DNA of 45,471 bases from Reticulitermes lucifugus (taxonomy: Eukaryota; Arthropoda; Insecta; Blattodea; Rhinotermitidae). Shown piece after piece: positions 1 through 9,652 of the stretch (its first letter is position 1; the number at the start of each line of letters is the position of its first letter). Made by a program: the position numbers and the translations under genes. The stretch covers positions 119,307-164,777 of the forward strand of contig JAKCWW010000094.1 of the NCBI GenBank assembly GCA_026260175.1. Direction: 5' to 3'. The notes beneath the pieces were generated by a model. It made no database searches and was not told the DNA's origin. It saw nothing but the letters and a program-made list of their open reading frames with translations.

Positions 1-60
1 ATACACACATACATACATACATACATACATACATACATACATACATACATACATACATAC
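1..60. repeat. (CATA)n microsatellite
   Basis: Uninterrupted tetranucleotide repeat of the CATA/ACAT register, entering from beyond the left edge, so its full length is unknown. Confidence 0.97.
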
Positions 61-1171
61 CTAAAATAGTAGTGCTCTATTTCAAACTCGACAGTATGCT
101 ACATTCTAAACCCTTGTTTCGTTGTAGTTAGCTGTCTTCAGCATACATATGGGATAGTTCTTTCGAAATTTAGTCGAAGGGAAATGTCTTCGTGCCCTGA
201 TGATATAATTTCTCACAGCCAGTAACACATGGTGAACACTCATCATCACCGTTGACACAGAGAATGAATAAGAACGAAAATAATTCCTAACCTTGTTTCT
301 GGAAATCTCTGTTCATCCTTCGAGTGATATCCAGGTTCTCTCCGAGACCACTTGGTTGTTTCTTCAACAAAGCCGTGTATCCACACTGACACTTGATACT
401 AACACCATATAAGAGTTTGAAATTAATTAAGCATAAAAACTGAAAGCAGAAAATAAACAACACACGTGCAAAGGAACCAACTCATGCAAACCTGATACCT
501 TATACTACGGAATGGCACTGTGATGCATGACTCATTCTGTGTAGTGCAACTAGACGAGTAACAGGGGTATATATTGCTGCCATCTAGTGCCACTTTGGAT
601 TACTTCTACGTTATGCCCGAGTTTATTTCAAATTTTACGATTTATAAAAAAGTTGCTGCTTAAAATTCACGATTCATTTTTGATGAAATGTATGATTGAG
701 AACCTTGTTACAACTAAGACAATGACAATCAGCATGCGGCCTTCGATATGAGAATGTAATTCGGCTCAGCAAAACCTTGTTATAATTATGAGACAAGGTA
801 CTTCAGTTTCAAACAGAATTTTTGTGTATTGACTATCAGAATTTTCTGGCCATGTATTCAGGGAATAGAAAGGGGTAGTCAAGTTCACAACAGCCTGCCA
901 CTTGTCCGTATGACGAAACGAATCCAGTCTACAAACTCCCGTTCTGTTTCATGATCATTTTAATAATAACCTCCCATCTGTGCCTAGATCATGAAGTAAT
1001 ATTATCCCGTCAGGATTTCCAACAGAAACGTTTATGCTTTCGCCTGTTCTATGATTGCCACATGCATCACCCATCTCATTCTCATCCAGTTGTTCATCCT
1101 GATAATATTCTTCATTATGACGTATATATTATCCTGTTACACGTTCGAGCATACTACTCAGTTCCTTCGGC
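61..1171. other. Unique AT-rich DNA, no gene seen
   Basis: No recognisable repeat or coding signal. A 121-codon open frame at 951-1316 runs into the SINE that follows, has no protein-like composition and is taken as chance. Confidence 0.6.
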
Positions 1172-1375
1172 GGTACCATGGCTGAGGTGGTTAGTCGGCG
1201 GTCTCATACCGCCGAGGCCCGGGTTCCATCCCAGGCCAATCCATACGAGATTTGTGGTGGAAAAAGTGGCAGTGAAACACCTCTTCCGAGTACTTCGTTT
1301 ATTCCGTCAGCATTAGTCCACCAATGCTCTATATTCATTCATTTATCTGTCACCGACGCAATATAATCTAAAAAA
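1172..1375 (+). mobile_element. tRNA-derived SINE, family I (older copy)
   Basis: The head contains an A-box-like TGGCTGAGGTGG and a B-box-like GGGTTCCATCCC, the split pol III promoter of a tRNA. The body (tttgtggtggaaaaagtggc, then cgagtacttcg) matches the intact copy at 12136-12412 through the pol III head and central part. The 3' part diverges after about 1320 and ends near an A-rich run at 1368. No target-site duplication could be recognised, so this copy is older or truncated. Confidence 0.8.
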
Positions 1376-1655
1376 TTTACACCATCTTTAAATAACACAC
1401 TAATCACCCTGTATTGAAGCACCCTGAGTCTACGTCCTTCTGCGAAGGCTCAAATTTCTCACTAGTTATTACTGTGACCACATTTCAGTCTTCCGTTTTT
1501 AAATAAGCAATAGAAAGACTCAGGTTTCTGAACCGAATGTTGCCAAACATTCCCCGAAATTCATCTGCTCTTAATTGTTTCGTGAATCCAGTATTGGTTT
1601 TTCATTATTCCCAAATATTTAAAATTTCTCACATTTTCAAAGGGCTTACTGGTTA
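1376..1655. other. No feature seen
   Basis: AT-rich sequence without a coding signal or a repeat shared elsewhere in the window. Confidence 0.5.
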
Positions 1656-1724
1656 TATATAGTCTTGTTCCGACAAATGTGCACTTTATTATCTTCTATT
1701 TAATACATACTTATGTCAATAAAT

Positions 1725-1765
1725 AGTCCACATGTTTCGAACTGTATCAGTTCATCTTCAGGACT
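1725..1765 (-). ncRNA. Hammerhead-ribozyme-like motif
   Basis: On the minus strand, in order: stem I half AGTC; catalytic core CTGAAGA; an unpaired T; a 6-bp stem II (GAACTG/CAGTTC) with an ATA loop; GAAAC; a minimal stem III (AC/GT around AT); and the stem I partner GACT. All three helices of a type I hammerhead can therefore form. The cleavage-site base would be G, which is disfavoured, so this copy may be inactive. The extra base between core and stem II is shared by the other copies in this window. Confidence 0.55.
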
Positions 1766-1876
1766 CTTTCTCATTACACCAGCTATATGGCACTCATTAA
1801 AATAGATAAAGTGGATAAAATGTCAACTATGTTGAGCATGTGTTCACCGAAAATAATATTAAAACATTTTTTAACT

Positions 1877-1914
1877 TAAAATACTTAAGTAACAATTGTT
1901 ACTTAAGTATTTTA
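1877..1914. repeat. 38-bp perfect palindrome
   Basis: A 19-base arm followed directly by its exact complement with no spacer, centred between 1895 and 1896 (AACAA/TTGTT). It lies at the 5' end (minus-strand sense) of the hammerhead-bearing remnant and could be the head-to-head junction of an inverted dimer. Confidence 0.95.
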
Positions 1915-1924
1915 TTTAGTATTC

Positions 1925-3157
1925 GTTTAGTAGTAAGGGGGCTATTTCCTCAGTTATATTAAACATCCAGTTGATTTAACGAAAGGAAACAATACGTTCA
2001 TTTCTGTTGTTTAAGTCAGTAATTTTGTTTATTAATATAAGAAGCCATTAAAAATTAATACTTTATATTTAAGCTTTCTTCAGTGTTTCTATTTCGGATT
2101 TCTTCTAGTCTTCTTCAAAAGACAAATCTTCACAACACAATTTTAGAAATGATAACATTTTTTCATGAAGTACAACACCTGCAAATTCTATAAGCATTCC
2201 TTCAATATTTCTTCGTCGCTAAAATTTTCATATCTTTTGTTAAAATTTTATAAACTGCGTCCCTAGCATGCACTGGAGTACCTACTATCAAGACTGAACT
2301 TATGAACAAAAATCTGCTGCTAAGCAAGGCGTTTTCGATGCTGGGTTATTTTATTCCTTTTTAACTCTTCCTCAATTTGTGATGCAAAATTGGTTTTGTG
2401 GTGTCTCTTAATATTTCGTTCTTTTATAATGGGAATGTTTTTTTACAAACTGTACAAACAACAGCTTCTTTCGTATGAAAAAGTACCCTTCAATTTTCCT
2501 ACTTATGATCGTCACAAACAGCTTATATTTTCCTTACTGCAGCCATCCTAGGACACAACGTACCGAACAAACCTCACTGAGTAAGGTTAACAAACTCTGA
2601 TTTCATCGATTACTACTTGGAAACTTAAATACCGTTTACTGAGAATCCACTGCGCACGCGAAACTCAACAGATCACTTTCGTATGTTCTTCCCAGCTCGT
2701 CCTTTTTTTTTTTGTAAGTTAAATGTACGTTTATGCTCGTCTATAAAGACCCTATGTTACGCAGTGTTTACAATAATGAACACTGCTGTACAACCATTCT
2801 ATTTACATTTTGACAAACATTATCTAGAAGCGTAAAACTTACTATTGAATCAACATCACGAGAGTTCATACAGGAACCGTATCTCAAAACCAGCATCTTG
2901 AAAATCAGAATAATAATATTATACTCCAAGCTAGCAAAGGAAAAAATCGTAGCTGCCGAAAATAATTAAATTCACAAGCGAGAAATCACGAAGAGTTTCT
3001 GGCACGCGCTAAAGCGTCGCCGGCCAACTTCATCTCATTGGGATATCGTACACAGCCCACAACAAAATGTCTTCTTCAATAATCTTAATAAGAAGTTTCC
3101 ATTTCCGTTTCCACTGACTAAGGCATAGACACATTTCTTTAAAAATATTGTGGGAAT
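1925..3157. other. Unique AT-rich DNA, no gene seen
   Basis: Contains a T-run near 2703-2713 and otherwise no repeat, coding signal or structured element that I could support. Confidence 0.55.
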
Positions 3158-3170
3158 ATATTTTAATTTA

Positions 3171-3427
3171 ACCGATTCCGGTGGCCGTGCGGTCTATAGC
3201 GTAGGTCTGCAACTGCTTACTTAATAGGATCGCGGGTTCGAGTCCGGCTGAGGGCATGGATGTTCGTCTCTTGTGGTCGTTGTGTGTTGTGTAGGTAGCG
3301 GCCGGGCTGATCACTCTCTCAGAGGAGAACTACCGGATGCGTGTGTGTGTCTAGTTGTGTGTGATCTAGAAACCTCAACAATGAGGTGGGTTGTGTCCGA
3401 TTTGGGCTGTATCGCCACAGAAAAAAA
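3171..3427 (+). mobile_element. tRNA-derived SINE, family II (subtype a)
   Basis: The tRNA-like head has a B box reading GGGTTCGAGTCC. A central block containing CAGAGGAG...CTACCGGATG is followed by an A-rich end (GCCACAGAAAAAAAA). An imperfect 13-bp target duplication, ATATTTTAATTTA at 3158-3170 and ATATTTTAAATAA at 3428-3440, brackets it. Four further copies lie in the window (13381, 21345, 29846, 39811). The tail is closest to the copy at 21345. Confidence 0.88.
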
Positions 3428-3704
3428 ATATTTTAAATAAATATTTTTAGATTTTTTCGACTGAATCCACTCGCAGTGTGCACCGTGAAGTCCGGCGGGC
3501 CACGGATTGCGCATTAATGTTAACACTGCAGCGTCCGGCCGATATTAACTGCCCTTGCACTAAAAATGAAAGTCTGTGTAAAGTTCGTTGTATCTGAAAG
3601 GCATGTTATTGAAGCTTCCCTACTGCACAAGTAGGGCCTAATGACAAAAGTCGCATCCAAGGGATCGACTAAATTTCGTGCCCAAACAGAGGAGTACCAT
3701 ATCG

Positions 3705-3946
3705 AGATCTGCGCTCTTCTGGGATATTATGCGGCGTCGTGTAGTAATTGTTTACCGACGTTTCGCCACAACGTATCGGTCCCATCTTCAAGGGTCAAGA
3801 GTCCTACTCCTCGGACTCTTGACCCTTAAAGATGGGACTGATACGTTGTCCCGAAACGTCGGTAAACAATTGCCACACGATGCCGCGTAATATCCCAGAA
3901 GAGCGCAGGTCTCATCAACATGGCGGCGGAAGCCTAAAATCAAGTT
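3705..3946. mobile_element. Foldback element, family A (242 bp)
   Basis: Two long arms are inverted around a short loop near 3809-3816. Each arm carries TTTACCGACGTTTCG or its complement, the block matching CCCATCTTCAAGGGTCAAGAG, and outer segments TCTTCTGGGATATTA / TAATATCCCAGAAGA. It is bracketed by a perfect 13-bp direct repeat, GAGTACCATATCG, at 3692-3704 and 3947-3959. The right end carries a non-palindromic tail (GGCGGCGGAAGCCTAAAATC). Short open frames across it arise from the repeat and are not genes. The arms contain hammerhead-like cores with a decayed first core base. Confidence 0.9.
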
Positions 3947-4269
3947 GAGTACCATATCGTTGGAACACACTGACTTGTAATAGGCACATCTTGAATTTGT
4001 GATAACATGTGCTATGCGAAATTTCCCACACAGATGTAAACAAACTGTTTTTAACACTAAAAAGGCCCCAGTTTCTGTCTCCTACTATCCCCACCAAACA
4101 TTACCTGTAGGTGATGCAAGTTCCAGTTCTTACGCAGCCTGTGGATTTTTTGTTGGACCTAACACATATGTGGAAAACCACCATAATTAATGTTACTGTA
4201 GCATAGATAACATCCCTGTTTCGTAGTCGAGAGGTCGCGTTTACAAATATGGCCTCGAAATCTGTTACC

Positions 4270-4480
4270 TTGACTGCATTTTTTATGGAACTCCTTAGTG
4301 CCTCCAGGTAAATGCAAGGTCAGTTACCGATCTCAGTTTCGGCTACGGTTGCTTCCTTCCGCATCCCTGTCAATTCATTTTTGCACCGCTCATCTCTCAT
4401 TCGACGCTATGTAGTCTAAGATACTGACAGCGTCATTAAATAACCCACGAATAAACAAATAAATAAAACTATTTCAACTC
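4270..4480 (+). mobile_element. SINE 3' portion
   Basis: From the segment CCTCCAGGTAAATGCAAGG through CTTCCTTCCGCATCCCTGTC to a tail, TTAAATAACCCACGAATAAA, ending in (AAAT)-type repeats. This resembles the body and tail of widespread insect tRNA-derived SINEs. The CCCTGTCAATT-to-GCACCGCTCAT stretch also parallels the family I SINE at 12136-12412. No pol III head was clear, so it is probably 5'-truncated. Confidence 0.5.
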
Positions 4481-4510
4481 AGAAAGTTTTAATCCACCTC
4501 TATTTCTCAC

Positions 4511-4550
4511 AACAACACATATTTCGGCATCTGTGGCCGTTTCAGATAGC
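4511..4550 (-). ncRNA. Degenerate hammerhead-like motif
   Basis: On the minus strand CTGAAAC is followed by a GGC...GCC stem and GAAATATGTG. The order (core, stem II, GAAA, short self-complementary segment) parallels the motif at 1725-1765, but the end of the core deviates from CUGANGA. It is probably a decayed solo copy. Confidence 0.3.
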
Positions 4551-4559
4551 ACTGAAGCA

Positions 4560-5245
4560 ACATAAGGTGTTTATTTTACGATTTGTTGATGTATGGTGAG
4601 AAGTTCATAAGTCACAACTCGACCAATAATAATAATTGCAAATATTTACCCGAACTTCTGGTCATAGCTGCTTGCCCAGTGATTACAAAGGACCGGCATC
4701 AACGAAAAATAATCTGCGATGATGAAGTATATCTCACATTGTTAAAGCTCTTGGATTTACGCTGAACCCACGAAGCCTGTATAGTTTTGCAGCCAAGAGT
4801 ATTATAAATATCTTGTTCTCCACCAAATCGTAATGGCCATGTTTGTTTCTGCAATGCTGCCAGTGGCGGGTGAGAAAACTCCGTGTCTATTAAACAGTGA
4901 TGTACTTCTTTCACGTTCATTTGTAACGACTGTTTAATTCGGATGAACAGTTATGAGACACTGTGTATATTTATGTTGCCATGTGAAGGGAATAACCGAA
5001 GGAGCCTGCGGCTGGGAATATACAATCTGTTATGTACACGTGCCCTCATAAATGCACCTATTACTTTTATGAAACATTCTTATTGTAAGATCTGAGATTT
5101 TCATAGCCGTGACTCCTTTGATTGTGATATTCAAAGTTCTTACACAATTTAATCTTGTAGGCAGACGAACATGATTTTCAGGATCTTTCTGCCTCGATCT
5201 TAGGTACATTCCTCTCCCCTTTCCATAATTTTGGGTAACCAGATT
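4560..5245. other. No feature seen
   Basis: Contains two short open frames on opposite strands (4583-4765 and 4699-4920) without recognisable domains. No repeat found. Confidence 0.5.
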
Positions 5246-5560
5246 TCATGTCATGGTGGCTATAGGTCTATGACCTGAACAAATCGTCACTCCACTTACT
5301 TCGACCCCCAAAGATGGGGGCGTTATGTTCCTCCAAAAAGTTTCTATCCACCTAAAAGACTGGATGATGTAGAAAGTCTGTAGAAGTTTTTGTTGCACTG
5401 TACAGCGAGTTGCCTGTCGGGGAAGAGCATCATTGTGTGTTGCAGGCTTAGAAGTGCGTAAGAATCGACGGCTGTATGCGTCATTGTGTGTTGTTGCAAG
5501 TCCATCAGACGTCCCTACTCGTGCAGACATGAAGAGAGCAAACGGGATCTACTCGGAACT
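5246..5560 (-). repeat. Dispersed insect repeat fragment
   Basis: The minus strand would read SLGVEVSGVTICSGHRP, a phrase I recognise as a recurrent translation of a dispersed insect repeat rather than a protein. A 17-base unit (GCATCATTGTGTGTTGC) at 5427 recurs with small changes at 5478, giving an internal duplication about 51 bp apart. The element class is unknown. Confidence 0.45.
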
Positions 5561-5860
5561 TAGCTCATTGTTACAGAATGCGAGACAATAGTAAAAGAAA
5601 GATCCATTTAATATTATTAGACTCCTAGGAAATCAGAGAGTTGTGTAGGCGGATTCATTCTCTCAGCTAAGACACAGAGCCCCATGTGACCAATTCCTAA
5701 TACTTAATAACAACGTGGCCAGCAATATGACAAAGCTAACCACCTTTCAGCAAAACTAAAACGGGTTTCGTTTGATACCAGCTTTTGTGACGGACTTTTT
5801 CGCGAATCACTAAGTCGTTCCAGGCAAATGACAGGGTAACGCTATCTCATCGCAGATCTG

Positions 5861-6110
5861 GACAGACCCTATGGGTTCCAGGAGGATGAGGCTCCCAGAA
5901 TTTCTAGACAATTTACACATGAAGTTAGTAAGGTTGTCAACCCTACACACCGGTCGCCTTTACCCCCAGGAGTTATCCCTGTTACTCTTTTCTGTTAGAG
6001 GCTGAGTCGACGCCAGGGACATAGTGCGACCTTAAGGATTAAGTCAATAAAAAATCCCAATGACCTCACCGGAAATCGAACCTGCAAAAGAGTAACTTCG
6101 ACGTACGACC
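5861..6110 (-). mobile_element. tRNA-derived SINE, family III (decayed)
   Basis: Shares in order the blocks GGGTTCCAGGAGG, GAGGCTCCCAG, AAGGTTGTCA.CCCTAC, TTTACCCCCAGGA, GGCTGAGTCGAC and CATAGTGCG with the copy at 25300-25530. The head, on the minus strand, keeps a weak B box (around 6082-6092) and a decayed A box. No target duplication was visible. The flanks 5561-5860 and 6111-6630 hold nothing recognisable. Confidence 0.75.
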
Positions 6111-6919
6111 CAAATAAGTATTATTTATTAAGGCAACGTATTCGGAAGACTATTGCAAGTGCCTCCGTGTGATTTGAATGTACTTTGAGTATGGTGTTCA
6201 TATCCGAAAAATTACAACTTCAGATAGCCTGGAGACACTAGCTGTACTCTCTTAGATTTTCCGTGGTCATTCCCAGTCCTTCTAGGAAGATGCCGTAACA
6301 TATCCTCAAAAATAAACGTCATCATCGCCACCTTCAACACCCTTTCCTTTTCATTATGAACTAACCTTCTACTACTCGATGCTAAATAATTTGACCTAAT
6401 GCTATCGTCATAAAAATGAAATGCAAATAAATAAAAGAATAACGAGGACAGAAAAACTGTGCGGTAAGGTTGGTGCCGAATGGGTTACAGGCTTATGAGA
6501 TCCTGTGTTATGCTGGGTGTACTGTGTATTCAACGAGGCACACATGGAGTAAACATATCCTTACATAAGGACTCATGAGATGACGTAACGCGAAAGAACC
6601 TGTCTCCGGGAGGAGATTAGCACCAAATTTAGGTTAACTCGGTTTGTGCGACACCTCTACTATAGCGTTATACATTCTGTGGTACCAACTAATTCCCCAT
6701 TAAGCACATGTTTTTCTGCCCTGCTTAGTACGACAAACATAAGAGCATCTACTTCGGATATTACGACATTGCAAATCATGCGTTCCAATATAATTTTACA
6801 AGAAGTTGGCTATTTAGGAATTCAGTCCTCTCCTCGCCCTTAAGAAGACAAGTCCTCTACTCTTTCAGGTACATATATAAATTCGAGGCCTGGGAAATGA
6901 AAACAGTAACGGTAATCAA

Positions 6920-7116
6920 GATTTCAGGTTTCCGCCGCGTTGTAAATTAGATCTTCGTTCCTCTGGGATGTTAAGCATCGTACACTGGTAGTTAGTTACC
7001 CATGTTGCTTGGATTGCTTGACCCTTTATGATGGGACCGATAGGTTGTCCCGAAACGTTGGTAACTAACTACGAACCTACGCTGCGTAACATCCCAGAAG
7101 AGCGAAGCCTAAAATT
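6920..7116. mobile_element. Foldback element, family A (diverged copy)
   Basis: The left end ATTTCAGGTTTCCGCCGCG is the complement-type partner of the family A tail. The right half keeps GATGGGACCGATAGGTTGTC, CCCGAAACGTTGGTAACTAA and GTAACATCCCAGAAGAGCGA. The left inner arm is partly lost (TTAGTTACCCATGTTGC), so the hairpin is asymmetric. It lies inside the pogo-like element. No clear target duplication. Confidence 0.75.
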
Positions 7117-7168
7117 TCCCCTTACTTTTCTGCTCCTTCTGTTAACAGAAGACTGGTAGAGTGACAAC

Positions 7169-7470
7169 ATGGCTACAGTGACGAAAAAAGGAAGGTTTTG
7201 AACGTCGAAGGAAAATTTAAAGTGATATGGGAAATATAAAATGGGGAAAAAAGGAAGCTGACGTGTGTCAGGAATTTGGTCTCGTAAATTCTACGATCCA
7301 AATTGTTTGTAAAAACAGAACCAAAATTATTAGCGCGTTTGAATGGACACGATCGAGAAGAAAGAGATTTCGAAAGCCAGAACAAAGTGACGTCGATGAG
7401 GCGCTGCTTAAGTGGTTTTAGCAACAGAGGAGTAACAATGTGCCAGTGAGCGGGCCTCTGCTCGTGATAA
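7169..7470 (+). pseudogene. pogo/Tigger-type transposase, N-terminal fragment
   Basis: This is a broken coding region for the N-terminal DNA-binding (CENP-B-like helix-turn-helix) part of a pogo-clade transposase of the Tc1/mariner superfamily, which normally binds the element's terminal repeats. An ATG at 7169 opens a frame that stops at TGA (7199-7201). After a frame change, 7227-7421 reads through KKEADVCQEFGLVNSTIQ, NRTKIISAFE and RKPEQSDVDEALLKWF, hallmarks of the family. A TAG at 7422 then interrupts it and the same frame continues as QQRSNNVPVSGPLL before homology is lost. The catalytic DDE domain is absent. It is a transposon relic, not a host gene. Confidence 0.88.
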
Positions 7471-7548
7471 CTTTTGTTCGTCCTAAATTTTATTTATGAG
7501 TTAATTATTTTTAGCGTAAGCCTGTATAGAAATTTACAATTATATAAG

Positions 7549-7852
7549 TGTGAGATCTGCGTTCTTCTGGGATATTACGCGGCGTCGTGTAGTAATTGTT
7601 TACCGACGTTTCGTCACAACGTATCCGTCCCATCTTTAAGGGTAAAGAGTCCTACTAGTGTAGTAATTGTTTACCGACGTTTCGGGACAACGTATCGGTC
7701 CCATCTTCACGGGTCAAGAGTCCGAGTGCCCCGTGAAGATGGGACCGATACGTTGTCCCGAAACGTCGGTAAACAATTACCACACAACGCCGCGTAATAT
7801 CCCAGAAGGGAGCAGATGTCATCAACAAGGCGGCGGAAGCCTAAAATCAAGG
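7549..7852. mobile_element. Foldback element, family A, with a duplicated left arm
   Basis: Same outer ends as the 3705-3946 copy (GAGATCTGCGTTCTTCTGGG at left, GGCGGCGGAAGCCTAAAATC at right). The left arm occurs twice in tandem (TTTACCGACGTTTCG at about 7599 and 7670), and the right arm once. Flanking TTATATAAG is repeated at 7540-7548 and 7853-7861, and the match can be stretched to about 11 bp with one mismatch. The three-arm structure implies an extra round of template jumping or unequal exchange after insertion. Confidence 0.85.
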
Positions 7853-7915
7853 TTATATAAGAGCACTTTCTATTCTTTCTAAATTTTAATTGTAATTTAA
7901 ATTTAAAATAGATGA

Positions 7916-8178
7916 ATTGAACAGTTTTTACCAACAAATTCACACAGACATATAATGTTAATAGTTTATTTTATTAATGTATATTATATTAATATTAATT
8001 AATATTAATATGAAGTAATATTAATATTAATTAATATTAAATTATATTAATATTATATTAATTAATATATATAATATATATTAATTATATTAATAAAATA
8101 AACTATTGACATTATATGTCTGTGTGCATTTGTTGGTAAAAATTGTTCAATTAAGCAAAAATGCACGGTGAATACAAC
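7916..8178. mobile_element. AT-rich foldback element with 13-bp target duplication
   Basis: The inverted arms are about 62 bp (left ends near 7978, right begins near 8089). They match at all but a few positions and include ACCAACAAA and CACACAGACATATAATGT. They flank a centre built of ATTAATATTAAT-like repeats. A short unpaired tail (8153-8178) contains ATGCACGGTG. A perfect 13-bp direct repeat, TTAAAATAGATGA, at 7903-7915 and 8179-8191, brackets arms plus tail, which defines the insertion as 263 bp. There is no coding capacity. Confidence 0.88.
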
Positions 8179-8191
8179 TTAAAATAGATGA

Positions 8192-9355
8192 TAGCGTAAA
8201 CATTTAAGTAGTATGCCTACAGTTCTGTATTTTATCTTAAAATATTTTTCCTTCACTTTTACCATAACCTCGCTTAGGGCGACACTATTTTATAAAGACA
8301 CAATTTATTCGGTCCCTTTCATGACGTTGTAACTGAGTTCGTCTATATATCCCAAGTAAAAGCCTAAAGTTCTGTTAAAGAGGCTGAATTCTATGCGGAC
8401 AGCCTCGAGCTTTAGTCAGACGTTACGAAATACCGGAGCCCGTAAGAAAGCAGAACAGCCATGAAAATCTAAAAAAAAAAATGGAGTTGTTAGATGAGGA
8501 GTAAAGAAGTTTTATATGTTAAACACTTGAAAATGGTTAAAGTTTGCAAAACATTGAGGTAATATTAATTAAAACAATCCCTGTATATCCTTGTGTATCG
8601 TTTTGACATCATAAAATTCCTGCAGCTGTTGCTAAAATCCCATGTTACCGTGAGTGTTGGCCTACATATTTTGATCCACATTTTCGTGTTATTTCGGCTG
8701 CGGAACGGAAGTATTGTGTCCGTTCGGTTTAGCTTCTCGATACTATCAGTTGGGAAGCCACAAGGGAAAATCTGTCAATAATGTAATAGCTTAATGGAAG
8801 AACGATCCATCACTCAACTTCGCCATTAAAAACAAAGCAACTTAGACTCCGACAATTCATGCAGTAGTGATAGTGTTTGAATTGTTATACAAATGCTTAC
8901 ATTGTTACACGGAAGATATGTCTGGACATTACAGAAATACGTCAGAATTAACTGCAGTACTGGAAGTTGAAATTAAAGTTTTAACATCACTCTTGACAAC
9001 AGACTGTACGAAGATACCGGGAATGAATTACAAAATTTTTTTTTACAAAAAAAAGATGTCATAATACCAAAGAACGATGGGTTGAACACCAGGATAGAAT
9101 GCAAATAAAATAAATTTAAAAGTTTTTTTTTACAAATGAAGGTGCAGAAGAGATCCAAAGAAAGTGATGAATATTCTGCAACTTACAAATTAGAAGGGAA
9201 GATAGTCATGAATGTAGGTAAGTATGGATTTAGAAGAACGCAATAATGGCAGATTCTAACCGCTATACCGAGTTTCGCCTAAGATCACTAAGACAGTCGG
9301 CAACACAGACCAGTGTAATAACTAACTGCGTCTGAATAGAAGCACAGGTGCTTAC
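8192..9355. other. Unique AT-rich DNA, no gene seen
   Basis: Holds an A-run near 8471 and two copies of TTTTTTTTTACAAA about 90 bp apart (near 9038 and 9123). Short open frames at 8593, 8867 and 8973 lack recognisable domains. Confidence 0.5.
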
Positions 9356-9652
9356 CAGTGGCGTGCCTGGGATTTTTGGGCCACTGTATCAAGCTTACAG
9401 ACGGGCCCTGTCGTACCCATAAGGTACATGGCCACTTTTTATAAAATTCTGATAAATAGACTATGCTTTCAAATAAAGCATTTTATTTAATTTTCCTTTC
9501 TTGTTTGAGTTCTCGAGAATATTCTCCAATTCGATGGATAGCAGGTGGTGTTAACTTAGTTTAAACAAATTGTCGCGATGGTCTTGTGGGCCCCTTTTAT
9601 TTTGGGGGCCCCTATGTTAGCATACTCTTGCTATACGGTAGCTACGCCCTTG
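9356..9652. mobile_element. Possible hAT-like MITE
   Basis: The left end CAGTGGCGTGCC and the inverted right end CAAGGGCGTAGC share CA..GGCGT, resembling the CAGTGGCGTAGC ends of many insect hAT MITEs. GGGCC-rich segments near both ends (GGGCCACTG, GGGGGCCCC) fit that type. No convincing 8-bp duplication is visible, so the borders are approximate. Confidence 0.4.

Larger units (their letters stand above)
1656..1920 (-). mobile_element. Hammerhead-bearing retroelement remnant (Penelope/retrozyme-like)
   Basis: Read on the minus strand, the segment runs from a palindromic block (1877-1914) through a hammerhead-like motif (1725-1765) to an AATAAAGTGCACATTTG-type tail near 1670-1690. This layout resembles that of the foldback element at 26586-27117, which also follows its ribozyme-like core with an AATAATAAAG segment. 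No reverse transcriptase coding remains and no clear target duplication was found. Membership of the Penelope-like class is an inference from the ribozyme-like core. Confidence 0.5.
6633..7470 (+). mobile_element. Decayed pogo/Tigger-like DNA transposon, 5' part
   Basis: The left end (6633-6675) matches the inner part of the pogo-type end at 25233, sharing TCGGTTT..., CGACACCTC and ATAGCG. About 500 bp downstream lies a transposase pseudogene (7169-7470) in the same orientation. The foldback element at 6920-7116 sits between them. Removing it leaves about 340 bp of leader, plausible for this class. That the two ends belong to one element is an inference. The 3' end was not found. Confidence 0.55.

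Noticed and set aside
3171..3260. Intact-looking tRNA genes at the heads of SINEs
   Set aside because: The A and B boxes are present, but cloverleaf arms and acceptor ends are not, and the tRNA-like part continues into a shared SINE body.
4583..4920. Opposing 60-73 codon ORFs
   Set aside because: They overlap on opposite strands, lack domains and have no conserved context.
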